Positions 24,501 to 30,255 of a stretch of 64,000 nucleotides of DNA are shown one piece after another. Source of the DNA: Sergeia podlipaevii (Eukaryota > Euglenozoa > Kinetoplastea > Trypanosomatida > Trypanosomatidae); contig JASANZ010002261.1 of NCBI GenBank assembly GCA_030849805.1, positions 1-64,000 on the forward strand, written 5' to 3'. The notes beneath the pieces are model-generated. The model did not search any database and was not told where the DNA came from. It saw nothing but the letters and a program-made list of their open reading frames with translations. Numbering within the stretch: the first letter of the stretch is position 1; the number at the start of each line of letters is the position of its first letter. The position numbers and the translations under genes are program-made.

Positions 24501-26096
24501 GATGCGTGGGTGCGCAAGAGCGGCGACTCGATTGAGCTGCTCTGGCCGTGTCTGCAAGCAATTGTGACCTCCACTATTTACGGCGGTCGCATCAGCAATA
24601 ACTTTGATCAGCACGTGATGGATACCCTTTGCGCCACAAGCCTTGACGCCTCTGCTCTTGCCGGTGACCACGTCTTTGCGCGTAAGGCAGGCATGACCTC
24701 GTCTGGAGTCGCCACTGCAGCCAACAGTCAGCCACCACTACTCCGCGCGGACATCCAGACACGAGACGCTATTGTCCAGTGGATCGGACTGCTCCCCAAT
24801 GGCTATAGCAACCCTCAGTGGCTTGGGCTACCAGCTGGAGCCTCCTACATGCTTCTCTCACGGCAGGCTCAAGACACGCTGGAGCGGCTTTCTTCCATAC
24901 AAATGTTGATGAAGGAGGAAGCCCTCGCCACCAGCACCACGGAGGACTCCTTGGCGGCCACTAGGACGGCGAGCAAGGCGCTGAGAGCGGCTGCAGCGGA
25001 GGCGGCGAAGTTTGCTCGTACGAGGTGGTCAGAGACGGTGGAAACGTACTGTAAGGCGTGGGCTCCACCGATCCGCACTTCGCTCGAGGCTTTGGAGAAA
25101 GATACCTTTGTCTCAAAGGCACTTGCCAGCAGCGAGGCACGTCGCTCGCAGGAGGTCATGTCCGGCCTGGATGCAGTGCCTACTGAACACGCGTCTGCTC
25201 AAACCTCACCAGCAGAGCAAGAGAACAAGGACAAGAACGTCAGTGCCCCTCTCAGCCTCGCCGTTCAGCGCGAGGTGGTCGTGGCTGTGCATCTCTTGCG
25301 CTGTCTTGCGCAGGATGTGAAGGAGCTGCGAGAAGTGTGCGCGGAAAAGCGAACGCCAAGCTCGGCGCACCGCATGCTGATTGAAGAACTCATGAAGGGG
25401 CGTGTGCCAGACACGTGGGCAACTATCGTTTCCTCTCGCCGCTCCTCTACAACTTCGTGCGAGACAGTGGCAGCGTGGATGTCAAACACACTTGTGCGCG
25501 CCGAGCACACCTTGCACCTGGCGAGAGCGGTCACACTCGGTACGCTTTCAAAGGTTCGCGTGTCTCTTGGGCTTCTCTTTGCCCCTGGCGCGTTTCTGAC
25601 TGCATCGAAGCAGCAGCACGCGCGTCTCCTGTGCGTATCACTGGAGCAACTGCAACCCCATGTGGAGTTGCTGGAAGAAAGCGCGTTGGAGACGCGGATT
25701 GCAGGCGAGAAGTCCGCTTCCGCGCTATCGGGTGCACTTTTTCTGGACTCCATGACACTCTTCGGTGCTAGCGTGAACGCTCAAGGTCAAAGTGCTCTGC
25801 TGCACACTGCCGGCGCCTCGTCTGCTGTTGCAGCGCCACTCTTTACGCGCGTTGGTATCCGCTGGACGTGGCAGTCGCAAACGTCAACCGAGTCTGCGGC
25901 GGCGGCCGGGAAGCGTAGCGTATCGGGGCCATCGAATATTGTGCAGAAGGTAGGATATGTAGCGGTGCCGCTGTACGTCAACGACCAGAGGGATGAGATG
26001 CTCGAGATTGTGAACGTAAAGGTGGCGGCATCGGAAAGTGCAGACTGCTGGTATGAGCGCGGCGTGTGCCTAGCTGCGTGGGTTGCCGTTGAGTAA
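9549..26096 (+). CDS. DYNC1H1: Cytoplasmic dynein 1 heavy chain
   Basis: A 5515-residue minus-end-directed microtubule motor subunit. The tail and linker come first; the linker contains WVYLDGIFTG near residue 1980, typical of cytoplasmic dynein 1 rather than axonemal or IFT dynein. Six AAA modules follow. Walker A motifs are intact in AAA1 (GPAGTGKT, residue 2343), AAA2 (GPSGTGKT, 2661), AAA3 (GPPGSGKT, 3187) and AAA4 (GSSGVGKT, 3533). AAA1 also has CFDEFNRL, AAA3 CDEINLP and AAA4 FDESN as Walker B. The coiled-coil stalk with the microtubule-binding tip spans about 3850-4140, followed by AAA5, AAA6 and a C-terminal domain. Animal homologues are about 4650 residues. The excess is partly Gly/Ala/Ser inserts between conserved blocks, near 10500-10610, 12550-12720, 13670-13890, 17130-17260, 17755-17880 and 20500-20660. 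The ATG at 9549 is the first in frame. Stop is TAA. Confidence 0.95.
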   Translation: MLPFTDQVIQFIVLLLDSADENTVRAAIQADPGVMHFARSITQAERDNIIAPANRGDASTVENAVNTREEEEGTTQSFVVLCEFAARDGSASTVIATTKAATIFYLLSRNQIESREQLHQERRGAVIDSSAALDTTSMISQRKPLACVLISKRRTSSAKRSSEERPLSVKDLNIQSLDLESPLDSLQGLLQSVYDPMLKAQKTQVSLRVHVQDLMSSISATRQALPKVDILRFVPDDLIELCERLPNLDVPQLVDRLGDRARDQAYLRTVLQVRNRCNNVLPLESLLAGTATDANGRPIRETIGKLASTPGSSMHKAEGRVGGGAAASTGTGGRVDGAPGDGDDDDDDADEEDGWVVQNRIAYWQGVLAWIEEVLRQLQSREWRLVHRLLAHRVETSYAPEYVTYAQQVRDYIKFFQVIPEKQLATVAEAKFPALVEDIFIAVMKPTRYSPKLALGLLSGVVSEIVATLVRFMEARCSANVLSRTGAAAEGVSQGVETLAAIRRGTELLHELQKRYMSSTDTLRAQAHIIATGRREALQHPRIVVLLVRFAAVRDLVERHWLIIAQLHSVFSTRARLSGVAEQTEAVEAREALQNQYVALVQAAYDACENRIYGMAPDGVVSGTNEALANTLRGTITGAATVAQRNAEWGDVGAHVLIAKNIMWRTGAAAQRRFVEATSMYYAQVDRYDDAIALLVSDLLSSGQNMSPDAAAAVNGLVTVGDLAAIHAEGTADLGMRMFRTFATFRFLNLPKVQRVVQGYQCPVSEKISAQVKATQEAYFNMQVAKKQVRYAMARYHLSPMIAQIMWETHLERTLRECLSQWDYVAERGWHQLLSLRNIEYRWRLNSIMAEYIGFPLADLVTVDLQEDSEVHGCAYALAYLQLLFPEDATDWSADPHLHLAETIVRTQDSASLQAAKDRLVMLRAAHVAQAGRAQLREVRSTQAIIRKRVTEKVLAWGDAARQVVAQCHVDSHTSALRGPVYRVVEVPVDAIAPCGRTITGLSGGTGGGGASGLDAAAIGAGGTSRGVFSGRVAGTSPARGSSAGTAMNIVRTSTGKSFTPAPSEPFARPLHDVSGVTPAAEQSVLAIEVAFPEDLFIMADDVRYLHSISMLQPNLMQQEATATAVEFVKCNESRGKLARCLCELLRVYYTAVNGEDDSLVLLATDEYEDVNQCLARGFGVRWDDEPTLLQYVQELSEKVLNFTRVVQHVRGRMEAVYGKIVAFHVRAFHPEAIAQRVKEIRGVVDTLLLRCVNAYLWIRETQPLLDRALLAQMQFLLRGWTADFTSMRDDIRYLQSRAAETDVFHLRPLRVRMRVVYKEVKLETPASIWRHHWITELNKYFGWIYTLPKLYNDEDIRKNEISSRAARDIITLAHSTSGGTCTNGGGVGSATGVGAGIAASVVGGSGAVGSVGLGPGTSMVTMNVGTASGGIIQVSSSAGGVGGGDERGYIGYQYLLERLPASFLAEPLQAIEQCIQDAIAVEEEWQQSQQFLNLDVAVMQQRFGTDLRRWSTALHLMRRVSSQLMDFTQPNKLLGGIVIAAEDAQAELGRKLDQVSQYTHTKFKDVLELELDNTFRKISAERARADALDVISNVNDAAAFLCEVPRVKRVLAENEAYVTLMAEAEETLQQLGYVFPEHWTYASTVGEEYRSLKDLIERKMKALEFRRPFLADSVKQTSEEIDRRTRDLQKELATLDQSAAKNSPSAAQYIVSSLYDQVNSCREDAARLSALQEALGDVPYNTEDIERLSREVQSLKDVWGYVAQAYLRINALGAIPFFEMVPRRQLEDLQQLESEVEGYPEAIHGFAIYVDLVALVRRVIGYRRLMQDLRSDAMSPLERAQRHWQSLKQELHAKWSLEYLTVQEIWDSDPEANAVVYSGVLEMAQGERRIEVQLQSITSFWESFEFNVIAYKNQVVLIRGWDVVLERLAEDLGTFGGIRSSPYFNSQYVIAMTNESESRLNRLRQVLETLLEVQKRWVYLDGIFTGNVEIRTQLPHDTAQFDRTSRELIHILPRPRASGALPEVKAQFFLDDEKLLQTLERISAQLSATQRALTAYLDSQRRRFPRFFFVGDDDLLEILGNSNDPAFLAKHLKKMFTALSSFVLSKSGAITEFASATGEKVPFSVSVPYLKRPLHEWLVEAENGMSNTLRSRTIKAFEELTASANGVTLEWMTKYPAQAVCLAVQLWWVQIQESLWSPATAAAAKSGSTSGSPARSGATDAMDSLLERLATSVVSTDVTLALRYVCGQIITIAVYQRDVSRALAAKNVTSVEDFNWSRVLRLYQKKVTGVQVIECHMADAAVTHGFEYIGQYERLVQTALTDKAYLTLMQALHTRLGGSPLGPAGTGKTETVKALGLQLGRHVLVFNCDDTFDFQAMSRIFLGLCQVGAWGCFDEFNRLEERIISALSQQIELIQTSLRARKADIELGDHCVPLHLNVGIFITMNPGYAGRSKLPGNLKQLFRTVTMAVPDRETIAEVMLFAQGFQTAEGLARKVVPLFRLCEEQFSRQSHYDFGLRALKSVLVAAGARKRHSAAAATHSLNGSSALLSFSIGESDEDDGNDAQKTSEVSLADAECGLVLQSTIATVAPKLVTQDVSLFYPLLLDFFPGKELPDIKTQELRDAIADVCEETGLVATPHWVEKICQLHYTKETRHGVMIAGPSGTGKTTAWKALMSAMVRVDHKLEIQAYVVEPKVLSKGELFGTLDITTREWKDGIFTNILRRILDQELQPLEDVGTSGAGAATVATGVPAGGSPSPMPSASKGMQIAKGGASPTTKEYWIVFDGDVDPEWVENLNSVLDDNRILTLPNGERLSLPSSVRIFFEVQNLRYATPATVSRCGMLWFSEGILPLECVFCFARHQLRHKPLVDRRGRRMSWSLEDDLVGITSTTHAQQLTVADSVISGIRGKTYGHYIISNASPGLEMVLGSTIRYGSVTAMGSILNFNYNDEDQLLGGTRRDPSELYIPTGTLRVGGGFPSAAGQRHAMWRTTQPEASRMQERLMEQWSPEFEPKNGLVAKSLALMNSTAYRDACIMEYSTLQHLQSILALMLDGIWRAYLVERENDSGGVSGKVTDADWVKRVASKVLHHAVFWGSCAPLAHEDRIRLARDLIPGIPSVNGTPCSILDVELDFKTGEWKRMRDRVQTTEIAAQQIGANDTVIPTVDTCRHENMLTAWINAGRSAILCGPPGSGKTLTISAVLNNSIQYEGVFLNFSSGTSVDTVLKALEQYCETSNTARGLVMAPISGKKVLLFCDEINLPALDQYGTQVVLQLLRQIIERHGFFRPRDNVWITTEDIQVVGACNPPTDPGRVPLSLRFLRWAPVMLVGFPSPESLQVIYSSYCRAILAFHPTLLSSSASQLASAMVKVYTASQQHFTSAQQPHYLYSPRELTRWSRAIYEAILTLDEAQRAALTQAALVRLALHEGLRVFADRLVSSDEREWTDHVMDNSFCEVFPAVPKVTYDRPILFSALLTHAYTENSREEIRKYLQRRLDTFCEEEMSAPMVVFDSMIDHVVRIHRVLSQPLGHVLIAGSSGVGKTVIARLVAWMGGFFVTWLKVRRDYTLIDFEDDLRALLRRTGCKRERVCFIFDESNILQPSFLEYMNALLASGEVPGLFEGEEWTKLIQDVREAIVTNQSTLKSKTNDLLREGGAGGFSSTKRGGATTTASSGVAGTAVGQAASTMRVGAGGPTTASVLGAGRVNTADYVDISSEQDMYRWFLSNVREYLHVVFTINPSSSDFGSRAVASPALFNRCTIDWFGDWDEATIHQVTMERTRGVELLPSCPGVFATEEDAHIALARAVNELHLSTREINTALRARHANQGTFITPRHFTDFISHFVELTNSKAKDMVKQLQHLRTGLEKLHETATEVAKRKEELKTSEAAMAESSVKAQSMLERIVSETDVTRKEKAEAEKIRPGLLEQESALLADRQHIESELAEAEPALIAAEKALNTVKTDHLREIRAYTTPPPMVKRVLEAVCALMGEKNSDDWDILKNHIRRDDFLTNVKAFKCDDVTEAARERVTHMIKDKKFTVDAAYRASKAAGPLYQWVLAQLQYSEIFRRVAPMRAKIDKLVAAHGMKLVALRATEKVIAEKEVSLQQLMAEYQATTEQIATLKQRIVVVSAQCERATTITSQLIHERERWELEVKNFGKEARTTLGDCVLSAAFLSYIGFFDEFTREKVLVPKWAECISAQGIPTRSDLSVMEFLVAPSQRLAWERSGLPSDHLCMENAMIMDRSSRYTLLIDPAGTAAAFLQKFYSDKKIHKARFTKPGYLKELEMAVRFGYPILMEDAEFLDPAVGPLLNHEFRHTGSRSVARIGANDVDLSPTFKMFLLTRDPNYQPGADLAGQVCLVNFTVTLSSLQSQCLHRILLHERPDVDAKRTQLMRVQGEYQLRLRVLEQELLTCIASSQGSLLDDDQLIVSLTKLKDESRTITEDIGSSEESMQLIERVEGRYRPVSAVAARIYFALKRFDELSTFYRFNVGFMFRILEDALASLPPRDAPMPSVAGLSTSGARPVSEVLSAVEDDNRLARITAALFALVHKRVMRGMFRGDHLVLGLRLAQLRSAVGDETAGAIAEVEWDWLLDGLRAAPLDATAVSASAASSSSVVPTLLEKLKVAPAGRQARAAFSTLLHKPAFSELRLSLSDASHETEWTTFLTSFDPVQNFSALGDRCFKKPTPLVRKMFLLTLMLYYTRRESFVSAAYALLQQFFDGHLVDDAKNVTAPSLMRVFGNNSVEDLHDIATMLPELGPSTPVLMVSNASVDPSVRVEQVAHAKNVQLHTVALGSGEGTADADRYLSEAMATGGWVLLKNVHLARAYMNVVEKRLHTESMENMLHEGFQLFLTVDRDAVEGDTRDLRKRDSDASSGGTALPINLLEDSVVVVFEAQPGIKACLIQTYGALEKIKKDTAGTVTTTTAALNPAAGTLTPAGTSHLQRVYLVAAWLHAVVIERLFYVPIGWSEMYEYSDTEFARVVQAVDAWVRKSGDSIELLWPCLQAIVTSTIYGGRISNNFDQHVMDTLCATSLDASALAGDHVFARKAGMTSSGVATAANSQPPLLRADIQTRDAIVQWIGLLPNGYSNPQWLGLPAGASYMLLSRQAQDTLERLSSIQMLMKEEALATSTTEDSLAATRTASKALRAAAAEAAKFARTRWSETVETYCKAWAPPIRTSLEALEKDTFVSKALASSEARRSQEVMSGLDAVPTEHASAQTSPAEQENKDKNVSAPLSLAVQREVVVAVHLLRCLAQDVKELREVCAEKRTPSSAHRMLIEELMKGRVPDTWATIVSSRRSSTTSCETVAAWMSNTLVRAEHTLHLARAVTLGTLSKVRVSLGLLFAPGAFLTASKQQHARLLCVSLEQLQPHVELLEESALETRIAGEKSASALSGALFLDSMTLFGASVNAQGQSALLHTAGASSAVAAPLFTRVGIRWTWQSQTSTESAAAAGKRSVSGPSNIVQKVGYVAVPLYVNDQRDEMLEIVNVKVAASESADCWYERGVCLAAWVAVE

Positions 26097-26396
26097 GAAA
26101 GAACACGCTACACATTTCTTTCTCGTTTTATTCTATTTATTCTATTTTTGGGGGGAGCCCGTGTGTGTGTGTGTGTGCTATTTAATGCTATTTCCGTGCA
26201 CTTTGCGGAAGGGGAGGATGTTTTAAGAAGAAAAAAGGGAGTTTTTCTTTCTGAGCGTGTGCTGTATTATATAGAAATAAGTACACAGTATTTTGGGGTA
26301 ACTTTTTCTTTTTTATTGCGTATTGTTATCACCTCCTCCTCCCCTCCTCCTCCTTCTTTTTTTTTGTTGTTGTTGAAGCGAAGTGGCTGTACGCTT

Positions 26397-26420
26397 TGTG
26401 TGTGTGTGTGTGTGTGTGTG
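26397..26420. repeat. (GT)n microsatellite
   Basis: About 12 uninterrupted GT dinucleotides in the dynein 3' intergenic region, followed by CGCGTG. Confidence 0.9.
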
Positions 26421-26891
26421 CGCGTGTTTTTTTTTCTGGCTTTGCAATATCGAATATTTGAGTGCAATTTCTTTTATTATTATTATTGTTATTGTTATCA
26501 TTATCTTTCTTATCGGTGTCAATCTGTATGTCCCCACTTGTTACTATTGTGGTTTCCTTTTATTATTATTATTATTAAATTATGATTATTTTCTATTTCT
26601 TGTTTGTCATCGTGTTGGTGGTGACACTATTGGTTGATTTTCATTTCCGTCTTTTTTTTTTTGTGTGTGTGTGTGAAGTAGCGCGATAATATACTTTCTC
26701 AAACATTTACTTCAATGAGTCATGTCTTTGCCAGATTGTATAGCACAAGTATGTGTACTTGTATGTGTGCGTGAGGGAGGGAGAGGGAGAGTATGGGTGC
26801 GTACGCTAGGGAGAAAAGTGAATAGCTAAGAGAAAAAAAATAATGGCTGCGCTGATTTTTTTGTCTGTTTGTTTGTCACTACGGCCCATAC

Positions 26892-26940
26892 TCATTTTTT
26901 TTTTAATCCACTTAATCATTTTTTTATTTTTTTTTTTAAG
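26892..26940 (+). promoter_or_regulatory. Predicted trans-splice acceptor for hydrolase 1
   Basis: A T-rich pyrimidine tract interrupted by a few A residues ends in TTTAAG, with the AG at 26939-26940. It lies 98 bases upstream of the ATG at 27039. This matches the tract-plus-first-AG layout used for spliced-leader addition in trypanosomatids. It is inferred from sequence only. Confidence 0.6.
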
Positions 26941-27038
26941 GTTCCCCTTGCAAGAAGATCAACAGTCCTAAGTAACAATACAGGAAGTATTAGATACTCC
27001 TTTCTCCTACACCCCACCCCCTCCTCAGCAACGCGCTC

Positions 27039-28301
27039 ATGTCAAATATATTTGAGTTAGTGGACACTCCACGCGCGCCACAGAGGGGCTTCATGGGCGT
27101 CACCCTAGTCGGTAGCGGTGTGTCTACCGCGGTGCCTGTCATTGGTCATATAAGCTGCAACTGTGCGTGCGCAGACGCCATTGAACACCCACTTGGGCAT
27201 AACTGTCGAAACAATGTGAGCTTGCTGATTACCATTCCGGATGAAGAATCCAAGTCATCATTAGCTGCTGCTGCTGCTGCTAGGGCAACAAGTACATCTA
27301 CAGAGAAGAAGGGAACTGCGGGATCGATCGGTTACGCTCACTTTACCGCGTCGCATAACACGCTGGACGGAGTGCCGGTGCGGTGTGTACTAATAGACTG
27401 TGGCAAGACCTTCCGCGACGCTTATTTTCGTGTGTTAGTGAAGCACAAGGTTCAGACTGTGGATGCCCTGCTGCTCACGCACGGTCACGCCGACGCGATT
27501 GCGGGCCTTGATGACTTGCGTGATCTTCAGCGCATGCACATGCGCGACGCGGACTGGATCATTGATAGCTACGTGCCCACCTTCCTAACGGAGGAGACGC
27601 TGACAACGTTGCGGCGAAGCACCGGCTACATTGTAGACAACAGTCACTGCATCGGTGCGGTCTCCTCCACTGCACAGCAGCATCAGGAGCGGGTGGGCGC
27701 CGCGGTAGCCTCTGCGAAGGCAGAGAAGGGTATAGAGGACTGGAATAACATTGGCATTCGCCGCTCGACTGCGCTGCAACTATTCATGCTGCCAGACGAC
27801 AATGTCACCAAGTTCCACGTGCCACCACTGGGAGATATTCCCTTATATGCAGTCCCTGTAGAGCATGGCAAGGACTACATCTCGCTAGGCTTTGTGTTTG
27901 GCAGAGGCACAGCCTTCAAGAGTATGGGGGGCGTGGTAGATCAAGTAGCAGGCAAGAGTTGCGTGGTGTATCTGTCCGATATTAGCACCATGCCAGACGC
28001 ATCGCTGGCCTTTTTACAAGATCTCGTAAAGATTGATATTCTCTTTATCGATATGCTGCACAAGTCTGGCCGCAGAAGCCCTGTGCACTACTGCGTGGAT
28101 GATGCCATGGCGCTCATTGTGCGCATCAAGCCCAAGTATGTCTTTGGCATAGGGATGTATTGCGACATGGAGCACGATGAATCCCGCGCGGAGCTCGCGG
28201 CGATGCTGGCGCAAAAGGTGGCGAATGGGGAGCTGGAAGAAGGAGAGGTGAATGCCTTGGATTTGGGATTTGACGGCATGGATATCATGCTTCCTCAATG
28301 A
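27039..28301 (+). CDS. Metallo-beta-lactamase-fold hydrolase, copy 1
   Basis: A 420-residue protein of the PhnP/tRNase Z-like branch of the metallo-beta-lactamase superfamily. The N-terminal strand has GSGVSTAVPVIGH, followed by a Cys-rich segment (CNCACAD) and a conserved NCRNNVSLLI. The metal motif is H148-G-H150-A-D152-A153 in LLTHGHADAIAGLDDLR. The last position is Ala rather than the His of the classical HxHxDH motif, as I recall for eukaryotic members such as S. pombe C777.06c. Later ligand motifs PVEHGK, YLSDIS and VHYCVDDA are present, so metal binding looks intact. Substrate is unknown; a phosphodiesterase is plausible. An insert of about 50 residues follows the LTTLRRSTGY region. 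A diverged paralogue lies directly downstream at 29050-30255. Confidence 0.85.
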   Translation: MSNIFELVDTPRAPQRGFMGVTLVGSGVSTAVPVIGHISCNCACADAIEHPLGHNCRNNVSLLITIPDEESKSSLAAAAAARATSTSTEKKGTAGSIGYAHFTASHNTLDGVPVRCVLIDCGKTFRDAYFRVLVKHKVQTVDALLLTHGHADAIAGLDDLRDLQRMHMRDADWIIDSYVPTFLTEETLTTLRRSTGYIVDNSHCIGAVSSTAQQHQERVGAAVASAKAEKGIEDWNNIGIRRSTALQLFMLPDDNVTKFHVPPLGDIPLYAVPVEHGKDYISLGFVFGRGTAFKSMGGVVDQVAGKSCVVYLSDISTMPDASLAFLQDLVKIDILFIDMLHKSGRRSPVHYCVDDAMALIVRIKPKYVFGIGMYCDMEHDESRAELAAMLAQKVANGELEEGEVNALDLGFDGMDIMLPQ

Positions 28302-29049
28302 TGACGATCGCGCAGCACCCTGTCTAGGTCCTTCGTGTTTTGCAAACAGTATTGAGAAGGAGGCGTTAAAAGTATGAAAAGGGGGGAGGAAGGATATTGA
28401 AAGATAGTTTGGTCACTCACGCAGAGAAGAGGGGTCTCCCAGTCAAGTGTGAATGTCTTCTTTTCTTTTCTCCATCCCTCCTCTCTCTCTCTTTTCTTGA
28501 ATGTTTACACACGTACACACACACACACACCCTCATACATGCAAACCTGCGTTGTGAGCACAACGCCCCCGTCATTACACTACTGAAGTTTTTTATCGAT
28601 ACGTTCAGTGATGGGGAGAGAAACAGAGAGAGGGGATGAGGGGGTGATGATATCTCTATATCTAATCAAAAGGGTAAATATAAGAACACAATGAGAGGTC
28701 CCCTCTTACGTCAATCGATACATCTTGGTTGCTGAAGAACAGGAGATGCTGATAAGGAAGATAAATCATCCTTGGTCTGACGCATGATGTTTTTTTTTTA
28801 GTTGGACGCCATCGTTTTACTACTATTATTACTTTTTTTACTTTTTATGGCCTCCTCCCTCCCCCCCGCCATTTCTATTTCCAACTTGTGCACTTGCTTA
28901 TTGTTGAAAGCACTGTGGGAAATCAAAGGGAAAGCGGTTTGTTTTTTTTGTCTCCAACTGCAAAAATAAGAAAAAAAAAAAAAGAGAAGAAAAAAAAATT
29001 AGCGTTTACTTCACCACCTGATATATATATATATATATCGCTCCACCTC
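28302..29049. other. Intergenic region between the two hydrolases
   Basis: 0.75 kb with no supported gene. It contains CA repeats near 28515-28529, a T run at 28791-28799, a pyrimidine tract near 28938-28955 with AG at 28969-28970 (possible splice acceptor for copy 2), A-rich runs, and TA repeats at 29021-29038 ending 11 bases before the downstream ATG. Confidence 0.55.
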
Positions 29050-30255
29050 ATGAACAGTATGACGCTGACATTTGTCGGCACAGGAGCTTCCTGTGCACTG
29101 CCAGTCATTGGTCACCTGAATGAAGACGATCGGTGTGTGTGCCGCGAAGCCACAGAAGACCCTACTAGCAAGAACAGACGGAACAACGTCAGTATGCTTA
29201 TTTCTCTTCCTCGAGGTGCATGCACCGCGACTTCTCTCTCAGGTGCCAAAGTGGAGACTATAACGTCTGCGCCTGCGTCTGCTGCAGGCGATATGGCACA
29301 CGTACTCATCGATTGTGGGAAATCTTTTAGAAACGCGTACTTTAGAGTGTTGGCTCCGCGTGGGATCTGCTGCGTGGACGCGTTGTTGATCACGCACGGG
29401 CACGCGGACGCGATGCAGTGCGTCGAAGAAGTATGCGCTTTACATACCGAGACGCGTCGGTCGTGGCAGACACAGCATGGCTCGGTGCCTTCCTATCTTG
29501 AACGAGTGCCGACGTATTTAACACCGCCAACGTTTAAGCAGGTTGGGTATGTTTCTCCAGAGCTTGCGCGTCTGAGCAGCATAGAAAAGGGGAGCTCTTC
29601 TCACTTTTCTGATAAAATGGGGGAGGCGAATGCGGAAGCCGCTTTGGACGTTACCTCAGCAAGTGCACTTGGTTGTCTGCTGGATGTACACTACTTGCCG
29701 GAGGATATCCCAACACGGTTTTACATTCCCTCGCTGAGCCCGGACATCCCCATGTACTCGCTTCCTGTAGAGCATGGCAAGGGCTACATCTCGCTAGGCT
29801 TTGTGTTTGGCAAAGGCACGGCCTTCCGGAGTGCAGGAACTACAGCGGATCAGGTAGCAGGCACGAGCTGTGTGGTGTATATTTCTGATATCAGCGAGGC
29901 CATTCCCGCTTCCCTGGCCTTTTTGCAGGATCTCGTGAAGATTGACGTTTTGATTTTTGATCTCCTCGCAGAGAGAGGCCGCCGCGCCCCTCCGCATACC
30001 TGCTGGGATGATGTGATGCCGTTTGTGAAGCAAACATTGCCTCATCGCACGTACTGTGTAGGTATGTTTTGCAGTCTTGAACAAGACGCATCCAACAGGG
30101 AGTGGGTGAAGGAGCTTGCAGAGGCCAAGGCCGCCATGAGGGATGCTGCGATGAGGGCCGGAAACGTCGCCACCGAGGCAGAGAGACGGTTCTTGGCAGA
30201 GGTGGAGAGTATTGAGCTTGCGTATGACGGGCTTGAGCTGGTACTTGATCTGTGA
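29050..30255 (+). CDS. Metallo-beta-lactamase-fold hydrolase, copy 2 (tandem paralogue)
   Basis: A 401-residue paralogue of the upstream gene. I start it at the ATG at 29050 because the open frame further upstream starts only at a GTG and encodes homopolymer-derived Lys/Phe runs. The fold signature TFVGTGASCALPVIGH is clear at residues 5-20. The metal motif is H116-G-H118-A-D120-A121. The following GLDDLR of copy 1 is replaced by CVEEVC, and the segment before the PVEHGK motif is rewritten. PVEHGKGYISLGF, YISDIS and PHTCWDDV are kept, so the metal site may still work while substrate recognition differs. It has a longer Ala/Glu-rich C-terminal helix than copy 1. A 60-base patch is almost identical to copy 1 (see findings). 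Tandem duplication is inferred. Confidence 0.85.
   Translation: MNSMTLTFVGTGASCALPVIGHLNEDDRCVCREATEDPTSKNRRNNVSMLISLPRGACTATSLSGAKVETITSAPASAAGDMAHVLIDCGKSFRNAYFRVLAPRGICCVDALLITHGHADAMQCVEEVCALHTETRRSWQTQHGSVPSYLERVPTYLTPPTFKQVGYVSPELARLSSIEKGSSSHFSDKMGEANAEAALDVTSASALGCLLDVHYLPEDIPTRFYIPSLSPDIPMYSLPVEHGKGYISLGFVFGKGTAFRSAGTTADQVAGTSCVVYISDISEAIPASLAFLQDLVKIDVLIFDLLAERGRRAPPHTCWDDVMPFVKQTLPHRTYCVGMFCSLEQDASNREWVKELAEAKAAMRDAAMRAGNVATEAERRFLAEVESIELAYDGLELVLDL

Larger units (their letters stand above)
26097..27038. other. Intergenic region, dynein to hydrolase 1
   Basis: 0.94 kb without a supported gene. It contains GT repeats (26161-26178 and 26397-26420), TTA/TTG repeats near 26475-26500 and 26562-26578, and long T runs. 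The end of the region carries a well-formed trans-splice acceptor (see 26892-26940). Confidence 0.6.

Noticed and set aside
28644..28735. GTGATGA and CTGA about 90 bases apart, like C and D boxes of a snoRNA
   Set aside because: No terminal stem flanks the boxes, no clear internal C'/D' pair is present, and the surrounding DNA is low-complexity. Chance occurrence is likely.
28888..29049. N-terminal extension of hydrolase copy 2
   Set aside because: It begins at GTG and encodes Lys/Phe runs from poly-A and poly-T. The family's first strand begins right after the ATG at 29050.
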